The notes: generated by a model not told the origin, from the letters alone. 64,000 bases of DNA from Gossypium raimondii (GCF_025698545.1 NC_068569.1:25048001-25112000), one strand, 5' to 3'. Shown: positions 25,070-38,149, counted from the first letter of the stretch. Numbers and translations: made by a program.

Positions 25070-26507
25070 TCTTTTACATATATAGGATAATTTCACTAAC
25101 TAAAATTCTTACCATATTAAATTTTTATTGAATCAAGATACAATTTTAAAAGAGATAATGGTCTACCTCGCTCTATTTGACATCAATTTACCAAACTTTA
25201 TGACACATATAAAGATAACTCAAAATCAAATCTAAACTAATTCCTATAAATTAAACCTGGATTACCAACAGTAAAATGCAAGTTTTACTATTTTATCATC
25301 CCAGAATCTTACATGGGATTAAAAAGAAAACAAGTTTATGAAACAAGCACCCTGCCTTGGCCGTGGTGCTGCCCCTGGTTGGTGACATAAAGTTTAGGAA
25401 CAATGCTTATGGGCCCAAAATTCTTTGGGATTAAGGATGGTGAGGAGTTTTATAGACAATCTTTTGTGGGTTAACCCTTTGGCCTGTCGTATCCCGGTTA
25501 AAGCAAAATCTATGAGGAACACTGTTTCATGTAGGAAGCCTGATGAGGGTAAAATGAAGTTCAAAGGTGATGGCCAAGTTAGGAAGAGCAGTGGAGCTGC
25601 TTACTATAGATATCAACATAGTTGAGTTGATGAGATTTAAAACGGCTTTGGAAATGTGATGTTTCCGATGCTTGTGGCTTGATTTCACTCCATCATCGCT
25701 TTGAACTACATCAGCAAAACCAAAGGTTAGACCATTGAGGCTGTGCCAAACTTGAAGGAGATGGATTTCTAGCATCAAAGATGCCTTGTTTCATCAAAAT
25801 GGAATGCATGTTAACTATGTTCAATTAAAAAGAAAAAGAAGAGGTGCAAGGGAAAGAGACTTTTAACCTCCGATTCATCTATATGTGCGATTCTGGTTCT
25901 GAGCAGAGAAAGAGGTTTGTTTATGGAAGGCTTTTAAGTCCTCTCCATCTGATATTGGAGTCAAATACCATTAATGCTGGTAACCTAAGTATGACCTGGT
26001 ATACTAGCAATTTAAATGCTTGCATTACATAATAATGACTTAAGTTTAAGCCAGAAAAACAGGGAAAAAAATGCAGTAACAATTATCTATATTCCAAAGA
26101 ATGTCATGAAAGTTTATATTCTGACACGAGGCATTGGTTATTTTGTAGTTTTCTTGTTGGTATCTCTTCGAGTCTATTTAAAAAGAAAAAAGAAAAAAAA
26201 GGCTAAACTTATAAATTGGTACCTAAATATTTCATTTTTCTCATTTTGGTACTTAAACATTTATTAGGTCAAATGTTATCTAAACTATTTTTTTCTTAAG
26301 TTGTACCTTGTTAGTTCGAATGTTAGTCAAATAATTAAGTCTATATCAAAAAAGATAACCAATTAAAAATTATCATGTGGTAAAAAAAAAACAAAGTATT
26401 ACTTTCTCTTTATATATGTACTTTATATTTTCTTTCTTTTTCTTTCTTCTTCCTTATCTTAGACTTTTTCTACAAGTGTGAGCATTTCGAGTTTTATGGT
26501 TTTATCA

Positions 26508-26775
26508 AGATTTTTAAAATTGGATCAATGGTTAAACCAGTCAAGCCACTACTTCTTGATTGATCGATTCATTTGGTTCGATCAAATTAATTATTAAAAA
26601 ATTTATAAAAATAAAAAAGAATGAAAATAAAGAAAATTGATTCAACTAAATTTTTAGCTCGGTTCAACTGGTTTGTATCGACTCGCGGGTCAACCAATTC
26701 AACGCTATCTTCATACCAGTACCTCGATTGATTCTCGGTTCAATCAATTGATTCTGTTCAGTTTTGAAAACATTG
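26508..26775. repeat. degenerate inverted repeat, MITE-like
   Basis: The left arm GATTTTTAAAATTGGATCAA pairs imperfectly with the right arm TTGATTCTGTTCAGTTTTGA. The interior has GGTTCAAC/GGTTCGATC motifs. The ends are decayed and no duplication was defined. Confidence 0.35.
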
Positions 26776-27689
26776 GTTTTGATTAACGAAAGAATTTTTT
26801 CAATCCCGTCAAGTTGAGCAAGCAAGAAGTGAAGTTCGAAAACAATATTAATCGCTAGTGTCTCAATCTCAGGAGAGCAAATTTCGAGCATTACTAACAT
26901 TGTCAAATATTTTAAAGGAATAAGAAAAAAAAGAAAAAAAAAGAATTATTTTTTAAAAAAGTTTTTATGAAGTGGCGGCCTATTATTGGTTGGAATTTTT
27001 TTAATAGATTTAACGTTTTAGTCTTTGCCAACAACTTCTTAATTTAGTGGCAAGAGTATTACGAATAGTTTATGTACCAATTTAAAAAAATGATATAATT
27101 TAAGTAATAATTGGTGGATTCAACATTTTTAAATAAATTTAATAGTTTGATTAAAAGTTAAATTAATGAATGTACAAACTTGAAAACACAAGTTGCTTAG
27201 ATACCATTTATAAAAAAAAAAAGAGAATTAAATAGTAAAATAAGAAAAAAATTACTTTAAATACCAATTTATAAATTAAACCTAGAGAAGAATCCCAAAA
27301 TGTTTATGTTTTGGTGGGCTTGGGCTTTAATTCTGTTGTTGTTAATTAAGAAGCATCGTTACCTTAAAAAATTAATTAATTAAGAAGCGACTTAAATGAG
27401 CTACGACAATATTTGTTTACTCGTCTACATGAGATTAATCTATAAACTATATATAAAAGGAATTTACATGATATATATTAAAGTTAAAAGATTTTTTTAA
27501 AATATTAAGATGATGGTTAAATTTTAATTTTGATGTTTTTATTTTAATAGTAGAATTTTAACTTTGGTTTTTATATCATGTTTAAAATTTAATCTTTATA
27601 TTTTAATTTTTTTTATATAATTTTGGTATCTCAATTTTTGTAATGTGACGTGTTCCTTACATGACACGCGTCAAAGTCTCTTTTTTTTT

Positions 27690-28064
27690 GTAATAGTATC
27701 ATAAAAGGTCCTATACTAGGAGTTAGATTACATTTTACTCATTCTACATAAAAAAAGGCAAATTAGTCCATATAGGTTTGATCAAAGAGCAAATTGGTCC
27801 TTTTAGTTAAAATTTTCATTCATTTGTACTATTAAAAACTGACGTAGCTGATGGAATAATCAAACAATAATATGTAGCGTGCCATGTGTACCACATGCTA
27901 ACATATAAGGACCAAATTTTAACAACAGAATTGGATGAAATTTTTAATAGAAGGGCCAATTTGCTCTTTGATCTAATGTACGTGGACTATATTGCCCATT
28001 TTTTAGTAGAGGTGGCAAAATACAATCTGACTCCTAGTACAGGGGCCTCCATAGTACTTTTACC
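27690..28064. mobile_element. long-TIR MITE
   Basis: The left arm (27690-27830: ATACTAGGAGTTAGATT, ATCAAAGAGCAAATTGG) and the right arm (27930-28064) are inverted copies of each other over about 130 bp; the right end reads GGTAAAAGTACTATGGAGGC on the minus strand. Long inverted ends without ORFs suggest a Mutator-like MITE. The flanks are poly-T, so the target duplication is unclear. Confidence 0.7.
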
Positions 28065-28970
28065 GTCTTTTCTTTTTTATTACTTTATAAGATAATGGTC
28101 ATGTTTTAATTTTGATCCCTTTACTTCTTTTTTTAAGATTATATAACAATAGTCAATTTTCAATTTTGATCTCAGCTCAAATTTAAGATTTAATATATAT
28201 ACTTTAATTTTTGTGGCATATTTGACACCTCAACTTTTACAATGCTATTAGTTAATCTAAATATTTTATTCTAATTAAAATGTTGACGTGAATTTTGATT
28301 TAATAATTAGATCAAATGGTAACATGATTATAAAAATTATATTTCAGAAAAGGAGTTCCATTCAAATTTAAGAATACCTTAAGTATTAATACATGCATGG
28401 AAATTGTTTACTTCACTGATAATAGCATTTCTTCTTAATTATTAATTATATTTGGGAATTTGTTATTTATATTTATATAAAGAGATTCTTTACATTAAAA
28501 GAATTAAATATGTTTGTAATGATAGAATTAAGTGGAGGGCTATCAAAATCTATAATCCTAGTATTTAGCTTTTCTTAAGAGGATTGCTTTGAGTGCAAAA
28601 AAAGAAAGAAAAATGTGTATTTTAATGGACAAAATCAATAAAAGGTGAAATTTGAAGCTTAATATGCATGATTTAAAAATAGTTGTAGAAGCCAAAGATT
28701 TCATATAATATAAAGACAAACCAAAATTGCAAACTTTGGTATTTCAAATCCAATTGAATAAAATATAATGAAGCTTTGGATAGAAATGATGTGTTTTACA
28801 TTCAACTTCATCAGTGAAGTTAAAGAATTTAAATAAAATATATATGGGATTTGGAGCGATATGTAGCATATTAAATACTTAAATGAAAATTTTTATTTAA
28901 TTAATTTTATTTTAAATTTATTATACTTAATAAATATATATTTCCAAATTGAAAATTATTCTACAGCTAT

Positions 28971-28976
28971 TTTATT
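28971..28976 (-). terminator. candidate displaced poly(A) signal of GRAS gene
   Basis: TTTATT on the plus strand is AATAAA on the minus strand, 40 bp outside the left Gypsy target duplication. Removing the insertion would place it about 145 nt after the GRAS stop codon, a normal 3' UTR distance. Confidence 0.4.
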
Positions 28977-29373
28977 TTTGCTTAACTGAGAAATGGTAAG
29001 TACCTTCATGCCTTGTGTAGAAGCCCAAATTTGTTGGGCCCAGTATCTAAACCAGAGACCCAATAACAATGGCCCAAAATAACCAGGCCCAAAAAAATCA
29101 ACTTTCAGCAAACCCTAGTGGCCTCCCTGAGCCCTAGCGCCATCTGCCCAAGTCCCTTGGCACCGCACGTTCCCTGGTCGGCCTTTAGCGCCACCACCGC
29201 TCGACTCACCAATCGACGACTTTGTGTCTGCCTCGTCACATCAGTCGCCTGCAAAACAGAGAACACACGCAACAGAGAAACAACAAAAAGGAAACAACAA
29301 CATGCAAAACGACAAACGAACGATCCAAGGCACAAAACGTCAAAATAGAAATCTAGGGATTTTTTAAATCGGT

Positions 29374-29380
29374 TATATAA
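29374..29380 (+). promoter_or_regulatory. LTR promoter TATA box
   Basis: TATATAA lies inside the near-palindrome GGTTATATAAACC and has the usual position in the first fifth of the LTR. The same motif is at 44452-44458 in the 3' LTR. Confidence 0.5.
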
Positions 29381-30959
29381 ACCGAAATCGGAACTGTAAT
29401 GCTTCTTCTTCGATTTTCCTTGTAACGAACACACATATATTGAAATCAAAAAATCGAGATTAAGAAAAAGGTTTTTTGAACTGCTTTTCTCTTCATTTTC
29501 TTAAATTTTTTTGTGTATATATTTATTTCTTTTATTTTTATTTTATTTTTTCGCGAATCGATTCTAAACAAAAAATAATCAAAAAAATAAAAGGAAAGAA
29601 ACCACCTGAATCGGCCCCTGAAGCCGTCGTCGTCGTCGGCCCTTCGCCGTCGTCAGACGCAAGTTTAGATAGGGGCCCGAAGCTTTTCTTTTTCCCGTCG
29701 TTTCCCCCCGTTCCTTGGCCTCGATCTCTGAGTGCGCTTCAACGCGCGGCCTGAAGGCGCCCTTGCATGGCTCCGGCCACCGGGCAGGGGAAGGCGTGAC
29801 GGCGGCGGGCCTGGAACCCTAGCAGAGAAAAGGGATTTCCCTTTTCATTTTTTTTCTTGCGTTCTTTGCAGAGAATGAAGCAGCAGAAAATAAAGCAAAA
29901 TTTTAGCCTTTATTGTGATTGCAATACGGCGCCGTTTAAGGGGGAGATTGCGCATTTTTGCCCTGATGGGTAATTTATGAATTTAGTCCCTCCGTTTTGC
30001 GCTGAAGCGCAATCCAACTTTCTGCTTCTTTTAGATTTGGGCTGCGAATTTTGTTTTTTGTTTCAATCAGGTCCTTTGACCGTGTACAGGCCTTTGCGCT
30101 GAAACGCTGCGTCTTGGACTGGGGAATATTTCCCTGAAGGTCCTTCGAGCCTTGAGCGCGTTTCATTTCAGTCCCGAACCATCATCTTTCATATATTTGC
30201 GATTTAAACCTCGAATTTTGGGCCCGATTTTAATTTCGTCCTATTTTGTTTAATTAATTTATTATTCTTTTTTTAAAATTATTAATAATTAATTCATTCG
30301 TTATTTTTTAAAGAACTCTTCTTTATTGTTATGCATTTTAAGTTTTACATATATTATTTATTTTAAATGTTTCACCTAATATTTATTTAAAATTTTCTTA
30401 TTTGCATTATTTGTTTTAAACTATTATATATATATATATATTGTCCTTTAACCTTTTAATTATTTTTATCTTTTATTTTTTATAAAGAAAAGGATACTGT
30501 TTTGTGTTTTTAGTTATTGTAGTTTATTTATTTTAAACTATATTAGTATTTTTCATTTTAGTTTCATATTTTGTTTGCTTGAGATATTTGCCATTCATTT
30601 GAATTGATCTCATATTTATTTGTTTTATAATATTAGCTACGTAAAATTGTTCTCGATTATTTCGTTTACTCGGATTATTAATATTGGCATGTAAAGTGAT
30701 GCATGTGATATGATTATTATCATTATGCACGCGTAATTTGTTCATTTGTTTTCACATTATCGTCATTTACTAACGTGATATTTTATTCGTGAATTATCAT
30801 TTCATGTGCTATATTATCGTTTCATTTCATTTCATTGCTTCAAGTTATGTTTGATTTGTATATACCCATAATAATAAACCGGTTTATCTTATCACGAACA
30901 AAACAAATTCACCTCGTACAAGTGTTGCGCTTGTCATTATTCAAAAGAAAATTTTAAAA

Positions 30960-31375
30960 TAAGGCAATATTTCGTTTGGAAAATCGAGAAAACGTGCCCT
31001 AACGTGCTGGGTTTCGATTTCTTGTTCGACCAAATAGCCAAATATCCTTTTTAAACTTTTAAAATAAGGCAATATTTCGCGTTTGGAAAATCGAGGAAAC
31101 GTGCCCTAACGTGTTGGGTTTCGACTTCTCGTTTGACCAAATGGCCAAATACCTTTTTAAACTTTCAATAATGAAGCCAATATTCCGTATTTAGAAATTC
31201 GAGAAGTCGTGCCCTAACTTACTGGGTTTCGATCTTTTTTCGCGTTAAACCTAAATAACCGAATATCCTTTTAAATTAAAATAAATGAGGTTTAAATAAG
31301 AAAATAAAAGGCAAACTTACTCTCAAAATACGAGGTGTCGTGTCCTAACTTCTTGGATGTGACATCTTGTTAATT
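30960..31375 (+). repeat. 107-bp tandem repeat within LTR
   Basis: The motif GTGCCCTAACGTGCTGGGTT recurs at 30994, 31101 and 31209 (period 107-108 bp), with a more diverged fourth unit at 31340. Each unit also carries AATATTTCG and AAATCGAG. The 3' LTR has the same array (about 45980-46400), so it predates insertion. Confidence 0.85.
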
Positions 31376-31745
31376 TGAGAAGAATGCATTTTCATTTTGA
31401 TTTCTTCAAGTAATATTTAAAATAACACAATATAAAGAGGGACCGTATTTTAATTCTTTTCGAGTTTTTAGTTTTCGACACCAAGACATTAAGTAATCAA
31501 TTAGGTACCAATTTTGGGCGTATCGAGGGTGCTAATCCTTCCTCGTATGCGTAATCGACTCGAAACCCATTTTCTAAATTTCGTGGACCAAAATCGTTGT
31601 TTTAATAAAATTAAATTGTTTATTAAAAGCAGTAGTTTTACGAGGTGACCGATCACACCTCATCAAAAAGGATTGGTAGCGACTCCCATTTTCGTTTTAT
31701 TTTCAAAACCCAAGTCGACCCGTTTTATCAAAAATGGTGTCAACA

Positions 31746-31765
31746 ACTTAGCGACTCCTTGGGGA
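31746..31765 (+). other. putative primer-binding site of Tat element
   Basis: ACTTAGCGACTCCTTGGGGA follows directly after the 5' LTR and resembles the GCGACTCC..GGGGA primer sites of Tat-type elements. I do not assign the tRNA. Confidence 0.5.
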
Positions 31766-32407
31766 TGAAAAAACACGAGAGTCAAGCCACGAGTTGATTA
31801 CTTTTGTCCTTTTCGTCGAAAATTAAAGATTTTGTTTAAATTTACGATCCTTTCATTGCATTTCATTCGTCTTGATTTTAGTTTTATCATTATGATTTGA
31901 TTGCTGTGGTAGTTTAAGCTTGGTATACTGCTCCATTGCATTGCATGACCGTTGGTCACACCCTTCTAAGTGGGAGCGAAAAACTAGTCCTTCGTGAGGT
32001 TTTCACCTCCGTGTAGGATAGTGGATTGCTTCCGGGATACATCCGTACTTATGTCTTCATGAGATCTTCATCTCCGTGTAGCCATAAGAAAATGTATTCC
32101 CCTGAACCGAACTTGATCCGTATGAGCCTATAATGGGTGAGGATCGAGGAATCTGCGGGTTCAGATACCTTCGCTCTAGAACCGAACCTCATATGATGAA
32201 CCTTAAGAACTTACCCTAGGTAGATCCATACCAAACCCTAGTGGCTACTTGAATAGGCAATTTATTTGTTCTTATTCTTTTCTTTCATGCTTTAAAAGCT
32301 AGCTTGATATGCAATACTAACTTATCATGTTTTTGCTTTGATTGCATGACATTTCATTTCTAAAGAGGTATTGGTTAACATTCGATATCTAAATAGAAAG
32401 GTTCAAC
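31766..32407 (+). other. retroelement untranslated leader
   Basis: No ORF is supported in this stretch between primer site and first ORF. It contains a diverged direct repeat: CTTCGTGAGGTTTTCACCTC near 31990 and CTTCATGAGATCTTCATCTC near 32053, each followed by CGTGTAG. Confidence 0.6.
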
Positions 32408-34494
32408 ATGGAAAGGGAGTTTTTTGGTAAAGTGGAAGACAATGCGGCCGTCCGAGTTTGGTCTGAAAAGGTTCAGAAAGAAAAAGGTGATAGTCTCACG
32501 GAAGGATACGTATCGGAATTATGGGACTTCACTCGCATTAGTGTGACTCAGGATGGTGTGCAAGAATTAAAGGAGATATGGAATCAGTGGGATAATGAGA
32601 TTAAGCAACTCTTTTACAGCAACTATGGTGATCTATCTTGTTTACTTGATGTGAAGATAGACAAGCACTTATTTCGAGCCCTCACGCAATACTGGAATCC
32701 GGCTTATAGTTGTTTCACGTTTGGGAAAACAGATTTGGTACCTACAATAGAGGAATATACGACCTTACTACGGTGTCCGAAATTCCAAGTTGACAAAGTC
32801 TATTCAAGATCGGCTAATGTCCCGACATTCTTGAAGAAATTAATGTGCATCACAGGAATGAGCGAGCAATGGGTCACAACCGGATTAGCGAAGGAGACAA
32901 AGAATGCATACCTTGGAGGAACTTGCGAGATTTAATCTTGGCACATCCGGATGTAAAGAAGAGGGTTGATATTTTCGCATTGAGCATTTATGGTCTGATT
33001 GTCTTCCCTAGGGCATTAGGCCATGTAGATGAGGCGGTTTCAGATTTGTTTGATAGGCTCGACAAGGGGTTCACACCGGTCCCGGCGATTTTGGCGGAAA
33101 CCTTCAGGTCCCTAAATGCATGTCGAAGAGCGGGTGAGGGAAGATTCATCGGATGCACGCAGTTGCTATTGGTATGGTTCCATAGTCACTTTTGGAAGGT
33201 GGAAAAAGTCTCCTATCGAGTCTTCTCAGAAAACTACTCACCATTAAAGGAATTATCAACTACGCCGAGAAGAGACGACATCACAGAGGAGAAATGGATG
33301 ATGATTCTTCAAAATCTTCAAGAGGAAGACGTTGAATGGAGGGCCCCATGGATGATTCCTAACAAGATCTTGTATCGATACGGGGACTTCGACTGGGTCC
33401 CTCTACTTGGAATTTGGGAAGCTATCGGATATACCCCTTTGCTGGTATTAAGACAATACAGATCGAGACAATTCATACCAGCGACTTATGGGCTGGCGCA
33501 ATGTGAATTCTCTTATAAAGATGATAACTATAAGAGGAAAATTCGGGAAATATCTAACGCATGGAAGCAAGTTCACCGGATGGAAAAGTTAGCCGTAGGG
33601 GTCATGACAACTCCTGAATACCATGGATGGTGGAATAATAGGGTTAATGACAATATCCCTGGTCCGAGAGAAGACTGCGTGTATTCGCTAGAGGAGCATC
33701 TGCAAGTGGTTCCATCAGAATTAGAGATCATCAAGCAGGACTTTGAGAAAAGAAGTTTAGAATGGGGAAGGAAAATAGAGCAACTAGAAGAGGAGAAGAT
33801 GCGTTTGGGGCTGGATGTCGATATCCATAAACTAGAAGCCGAGAAATTAAGGAAAGGGAAGAACAAGGCTGAGGAGGATTTGGACAGTCTGAAAACAGAT
33901 TATAAGAAGCTGCGGTTATCAATGAGGACTGCCGGCTTAGGTAAAACATCGGAGCAGTGGCGCCAGGTGATTAAAGAAGAAAGAACCAAGGCCGACAAAT
34001 GGGAGAAAGAATTCCAAGATGCCCGAACTCGAGAAAGCGTTTTGGAGAAAAGCTTATCAGAATGTCGAAATGAGAAAGTGGGGTTAAAAGCTCGGGTGGA
34101 AGAACTGGAAAAGTCACTTCATTTGTACCGCAGTCGCAATTCCATGATCGAACTAAAAGCGAGTTTGAAAAAGATTGATGAACTGAATGGAAGGATAGGA
34201 GAGCTTGAAGATGCTTTACAAAACTCTGAACTACGAATGGAGCTTCTTGAAAGGAGTAACAAGCAGTGGCAAGAGCAATTCCATCATTCCTAAAATCAAA
34301 TTAGGGAAAGAGACTACATTATGGGCGAAGCCGTGACCCAAGTACGAGAAGTAGCTGATCATTTACAAACCCTAGCAGTTCAGGCTGATGTTTTGAGCTT
34401 AAAATATGAATCAGAATCGAGCCGAAGACGAGATTTAGCTTGGCTCCTTAGGAAGGTTAAGGCTTTGGGTATAAAGGCGAGGCCATATATGTAA
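32408..34494 (+). pseudogene. extra ORF before gag (DUF7745-like), broken
   Basis: An open frame from ATG 32408 stops at 32935. The same protein continues in another frame from about 32880 to a TAA at 34291-34293, then in frame again to 34494. The N-terminal two thirds resemble the globular domain found in the additional ORF of plant Tat elements (about IDKHLFRALTQYWNPAYSCF, then LLRCP and VWFHSHFWKV), which I associate with DUF7745. The C-terminal third (from about 33690) is a long coiled coil rich in Glu/Lys/Leu heptads. Its role in the element is not known; coiled coils suggest self-assembly. The breaks are a -1-type shift near 32880 and a stop in the coiled coil. ATG 32408 begins the longest N-terminal frame. 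Confidence 0.75.
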
Positions 34495-34718
34495 CCCATT
34501 TTATGTAAATAAATTTGCTTTCTAGTTGAGTTTTTCTAATGAAATTGAATTAGAATCAATGCCTCTTTTTGCATTCATGCATCTACATTACATCTCATTA
34601 TATGTATTAAAGTCGTAAAATGGGACCTAATTAATTCAAATTATGAACAGTTATCCTGGAAACTAACGAAAACCCGCCAACCATTTATCACTACGGTACC
34701 CGTCGCAAGACAAAAGCC

Positions 34719-36547
34719 ATGGATCAAAGATTCGAAAGACTCGAACAACTCCAAAAAGAGATGCAAGAGCAAATGCAAGAACAATTAAAGAAGATTCAGC
34801 AAGATATGAGGAACGAAATGGTAGAGTCTCAAAAAAGCATGATGGCTGAATTGACGCAGCTGATAAAAGGGGGAAACGACAAAGGAAAAGACCCCGTGGT
34901 TAATATAGATGAAGGAAATAATGATGGCCCTCTCTATCCCCCAGGCTTCACTCCTCCTTATGCGCAAACCCAAGTTGGGGTACACCTAGGCAGATCGTCT
35001 GTCACTATCGAGCCTCAGCGATTTGCACCAAAGACCTCAATGCCAAGAATTTCCAAACTGGAATAGGTTCTCATCCAGGAGAAGCCCCTACCAATCCCAT
35101 AGTAACTGATTTCGACGAAATGATGGAGAAAGAGAAAACAAAGGAAGAATTGTCAAGCCGGTTGGAGGAAAAATATAAATGGCTCGAGGAGAAATTCAGG
35201 GCCATGGAAAGTAGTGAGAATTATCAAGGGATCGACGCTAAAGATTTGAGCTTAGTCCCGGATTTGGTACTTCCCCACAAATTTAAAATGCCAGAATTTG
35301 AGAAATACAACGGGACTAGTTGCCCAGAAGCTCATATTACCATGTTCTGCAGACGTATGACTGGGTACATTAACAATGACCAACTGCTTATACATTGCTT
35401 CCAAGATAGCCTCGTGGGGGCAGCATCTAGGTGGTACAACCAGTTAAGTCGTACCAAAATTGGCTCATGGAGGGACTTAGCACAGGCATTTAAAAAACAA
35501 TATAGTCATGTAGCTGATATGGTCCCCGATAGAATTACCCTCCAAAATATAGAGAAAAAGCCTAATGAAAGTTTTAGGCAATACGCGTAAAGATGGAGGG
35601 AGGTTGCCGTTCAAGTCCAACCCCCACTCTTGGAGAGAGAGATGTCAATGCTCTTCATCAACATATTGAAGGCACCATTTATCACACACATGTTAGGAAG
35701 TGCCACGAAGAACTTCTCCGATATAGTTATGAATGGAGAGATGATTGAAAATGCCATCAGGAGTGGGAAGATCGAGTCTGGAGAAAGTAACCATAGATAT
35801 GCTCCGAAAAAAAAGGAGAATGAGGTAAACAACGTGAGCACCTATAACAAGGGTTACTCGAAATCAATCACTGTGAATCAACCAAGGAAGGTGGCTACTA
35901 ATCAGCAAAGTTCATCAAGAAAAAGGCAAAACATCGAGAAGCCCCAGTTTACGCCAATTCCAATGTCGTACAGGGAGTTATATCAAAATCTGTTTGATGC
36001 GCATGTTGTCTCTCCTTGTTATTTGAAACCTCTGCAACCTCCATACCCCAATTGGTATGACACGAACGCGCAATGTGACTATCATGCGGGAATCATAGGG
36101 CATTCGATAGAGAATTGCACAGCCTTCAAAAGGCTGGTGGAAAAGCTGATCGGTATGGGTGTTGTCAAGTTCGATGATTCACCCAGTGGGGAAAATCCAT
36201 TGCCTAACCATGCTGACAAGGGGGTGAACATGATAAGCGGAAATACAGGGAGGAAAATCAAAACAGATATTGTAGAAGTAAAAACCCCACTGAAATGGGT
36301 TTTGAAACAAATGATAGATATGGGATTAATCATTCAGAATCTAGAGAAGAGACCAAGAGGGATGAAGAGCTACTGTGAGTTCCATGCCGAGAAGGGTCAT
36401 AATATCCAGGAATGTACAGAATTTAGGACCATGATACAAAATTTGATGAACAACAAAGAGCTAGAATTTTATGAAGAGATCAAAGGACTAGAAGAAGGAG
36501 AAGTTTACGCTTCGGAGGAGGGACCTACGGGAAAAGCCCAAAATTAA
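34719..36547 (+). pseudogene. Tat-type gag, broken
   Basis: The gag polyprotein begins with a Gln/Glu-rich coiled coil (34719 onward), changes frame near 35035, and carries an in-frame TAA at 35588-35590 and another at 36545-36547 before protease. The retrotransposon gag (capsid) core includes FKMPEFEKYNGTSCPEAH and DSLVGAASRWYNQL (about 35280-35450). Two zinc-knuckle-like motifs follow: CDYHAGIIGHSIENC (36074-36118) and CEFHAEKGHNIQEC (36374-36415). Their pattern is C-x2-H-x4/5-H-x4-C rather than the classical CCHC, a form seen in Tat-type gag. The product would package element RNA into virus-like particles; as read it cannot be made whole. Confidence 0.85.
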
Positions 36548-36550
36548 CCG

Positions 36551-38149
36551 GTGGTGATTATTTCAAGGCCAAGAAGCACAGGATCTGGAATACAACTGGC
36601 ACCAAAGGTCATAATCCAAAAACCTGTAGCCTTTCCTTATAAGGATAGCAAAAAGGTTCCTTGGAATTATGACTGCAACGTGATAATCCCGGGAGAGGAA
36701 AGCCCGGTAAACGCTTCAGAAGAGGGTAGTGATGTAGGCTTCCATACTCGTAGTGGAAAACGCTATGACCCAGCAAATACAAAAGGGGAGCATATGAAAG
36801 GAAAAGCCTTAGCGGTTGAACAAAATAAAACAAAGATGGCCAGAATTGAATTGCAAGTTAACAAACCGGTGACTGAAAATGAGGCTAGAGAATTCTTAAA
36901 ATTCTTGAAGCACAGTGAATACAGCGTGGTGGAGCAACTGCATAAGCAACCGGCACGTATCTCAGTGCTCGAGCTACTTTTATGTTCGGAGACACATCGT
37001 AATGCGTTGATAAAAGTGCTAAATGAGACGTATGTTGCTAACGATATCTCTGTGAGCAAGCTGGATCGCCTGGTTAATAACATAAATACCGACAACTTCA
37101 TCTTCTTCAACGATGATAAGATTCCGCCAGGTGGTATGGGATCTACCAAGGCCTTACACATCACTGCCCGTTGTAAGGGGTGTATACTACCGGGGGTACT
37201 CGTTGACAATGGATCGACATTGAATGTTTTACCCCTATCTACATTAAACAGGCTACCTGTGGATATTTCTCACATGAAGTCATGCCAAAATATAGTGAGA
37301 GCATTTGACGGCACTGAGAGAAAAGTGATGGGAAGAATCGAGATACCTCTATTGATTGGTCCAAGTACATACGAGGTGGACTTTTTGGTAATGGATATCA
37401 AACCATCTTACAATTGCCTATTAGGGAGGCATTGGATCCATTCTGCGGGGGCTGTACCATCGTCACTTCACCAAAAGTTGAAATTGGTGGTAGAGGGACG
37501 ATTAGTGACTATAGGTGCAGAAGAAGACATCATTGCATCAGTCACCGATGACATGCCATACATAGAGGCTGATAGTGAAGCGATAGAATGTTCATTCCGA
37601 TCATTGGAATTCGTAAATGCCACATTTGTCATCGAGAGGAGCAAAATCCCAGAGCCTAAGATATCCAAAGCTACGTCAATGTGCTTACAGCTAACGATGG
37701 GAAAGGAAGCGTTGCCTGGAAGAGGACTTGGAAAATACCTCCAGGGACAGGTCGGAGTACCGATCCTGGTTAACAAACAGGACCGTTATGGTTTGAGATA
37801 TAAGTCTAATGCAAGGGAAATGAGGAAGGAGATGGAGAAAAGGCAAGAAAAGAGAAGAGCACGTTTGAGCGGGATAGAAGCCAAGTGGGGTTCGATAACC
37901 TTTCCCCATATATCTAAGACATTTGTTTCAGGGGGATTTGTCTACCCTGAAGAGAATGACGAGGTTACAGAAGGAAGAATTAGAAGGTTGGACATCAATG
38001 CCGTATCCGCGGAAGAAAAGGTGGAAAGGAATTTATCGGGTATTCGCCCTTACGAACCTGGTAGCGTTCTGAATAACTGGACTGCAGAAGAGATCCCTGT
38101 AACATTTAGAACTAATTCAGAGAAATGTTCAGAACACTTGTGGCCCTAA
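36551..38149 (+). pseudogene. retroelement aspartic protease with G-patch-like region
   Basis: The frame follows gag after one stop codon. The protease core contains VLVDNGSTLNVLPL (catalytic Asp codon at 37205) and a second half ending YNCLLGRHWIHSAGA. The catalytic triplet is D-N-G instead of D-S/T-G, a variant common in plant Tat elements. A glycine-rich PGRGLGKYLQG segment (about 37720-37745) resembles a G-patch. The enzyme would cleave the gag-pol polyprotein. The frame ends with TAA at 38147, just before a possible intron donor. Confidence 0.8.

Larger units (their letters stand above)
25191..28970. other. intergenic, repeat-derived
   Basis: No confident gene is present. An open frame at 25425-25625 has an amino-acid composition that looks coding-like but no family I recognise. 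MITE-like inverted repeats occur at about 26508-26775 and 27690-28064. The right end (28971-28976) carries a candidate poly(A) signal on the minus strand that may have served the GRAS gene before the Gypsy insertion. Confidence 0.55.
29016..31745 (+). repeat. 5' LTR of Tat/Ogre-type element
   Basis: The 2730-bp repeat begins TGTAGAAGCCC and ends GGTGTCAACA. It holds a TATA box (29374-29380), a GC-rich block (29600-29830) and a tandem repeat (30960-31375). It is paired with 44096-46784. Differences from the 3' LTR are mostly single-base run-length changes at its two outer parts, while the middle (30230-31440) is almost identical. Confidence 0.93.

Noticed and set aside
25425..25625. 66-codon ORF with coding-like composition
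   Set aside because: No family recognised and no splice partners found; possibly a retroelement or gene fragment, but not supportable.
29118..29754. Open frames in the first part of the Gypsy LTR
   Set aside because: They lie in LTR sequence, overlap on both strands and are not preserved intact in the other LTR.
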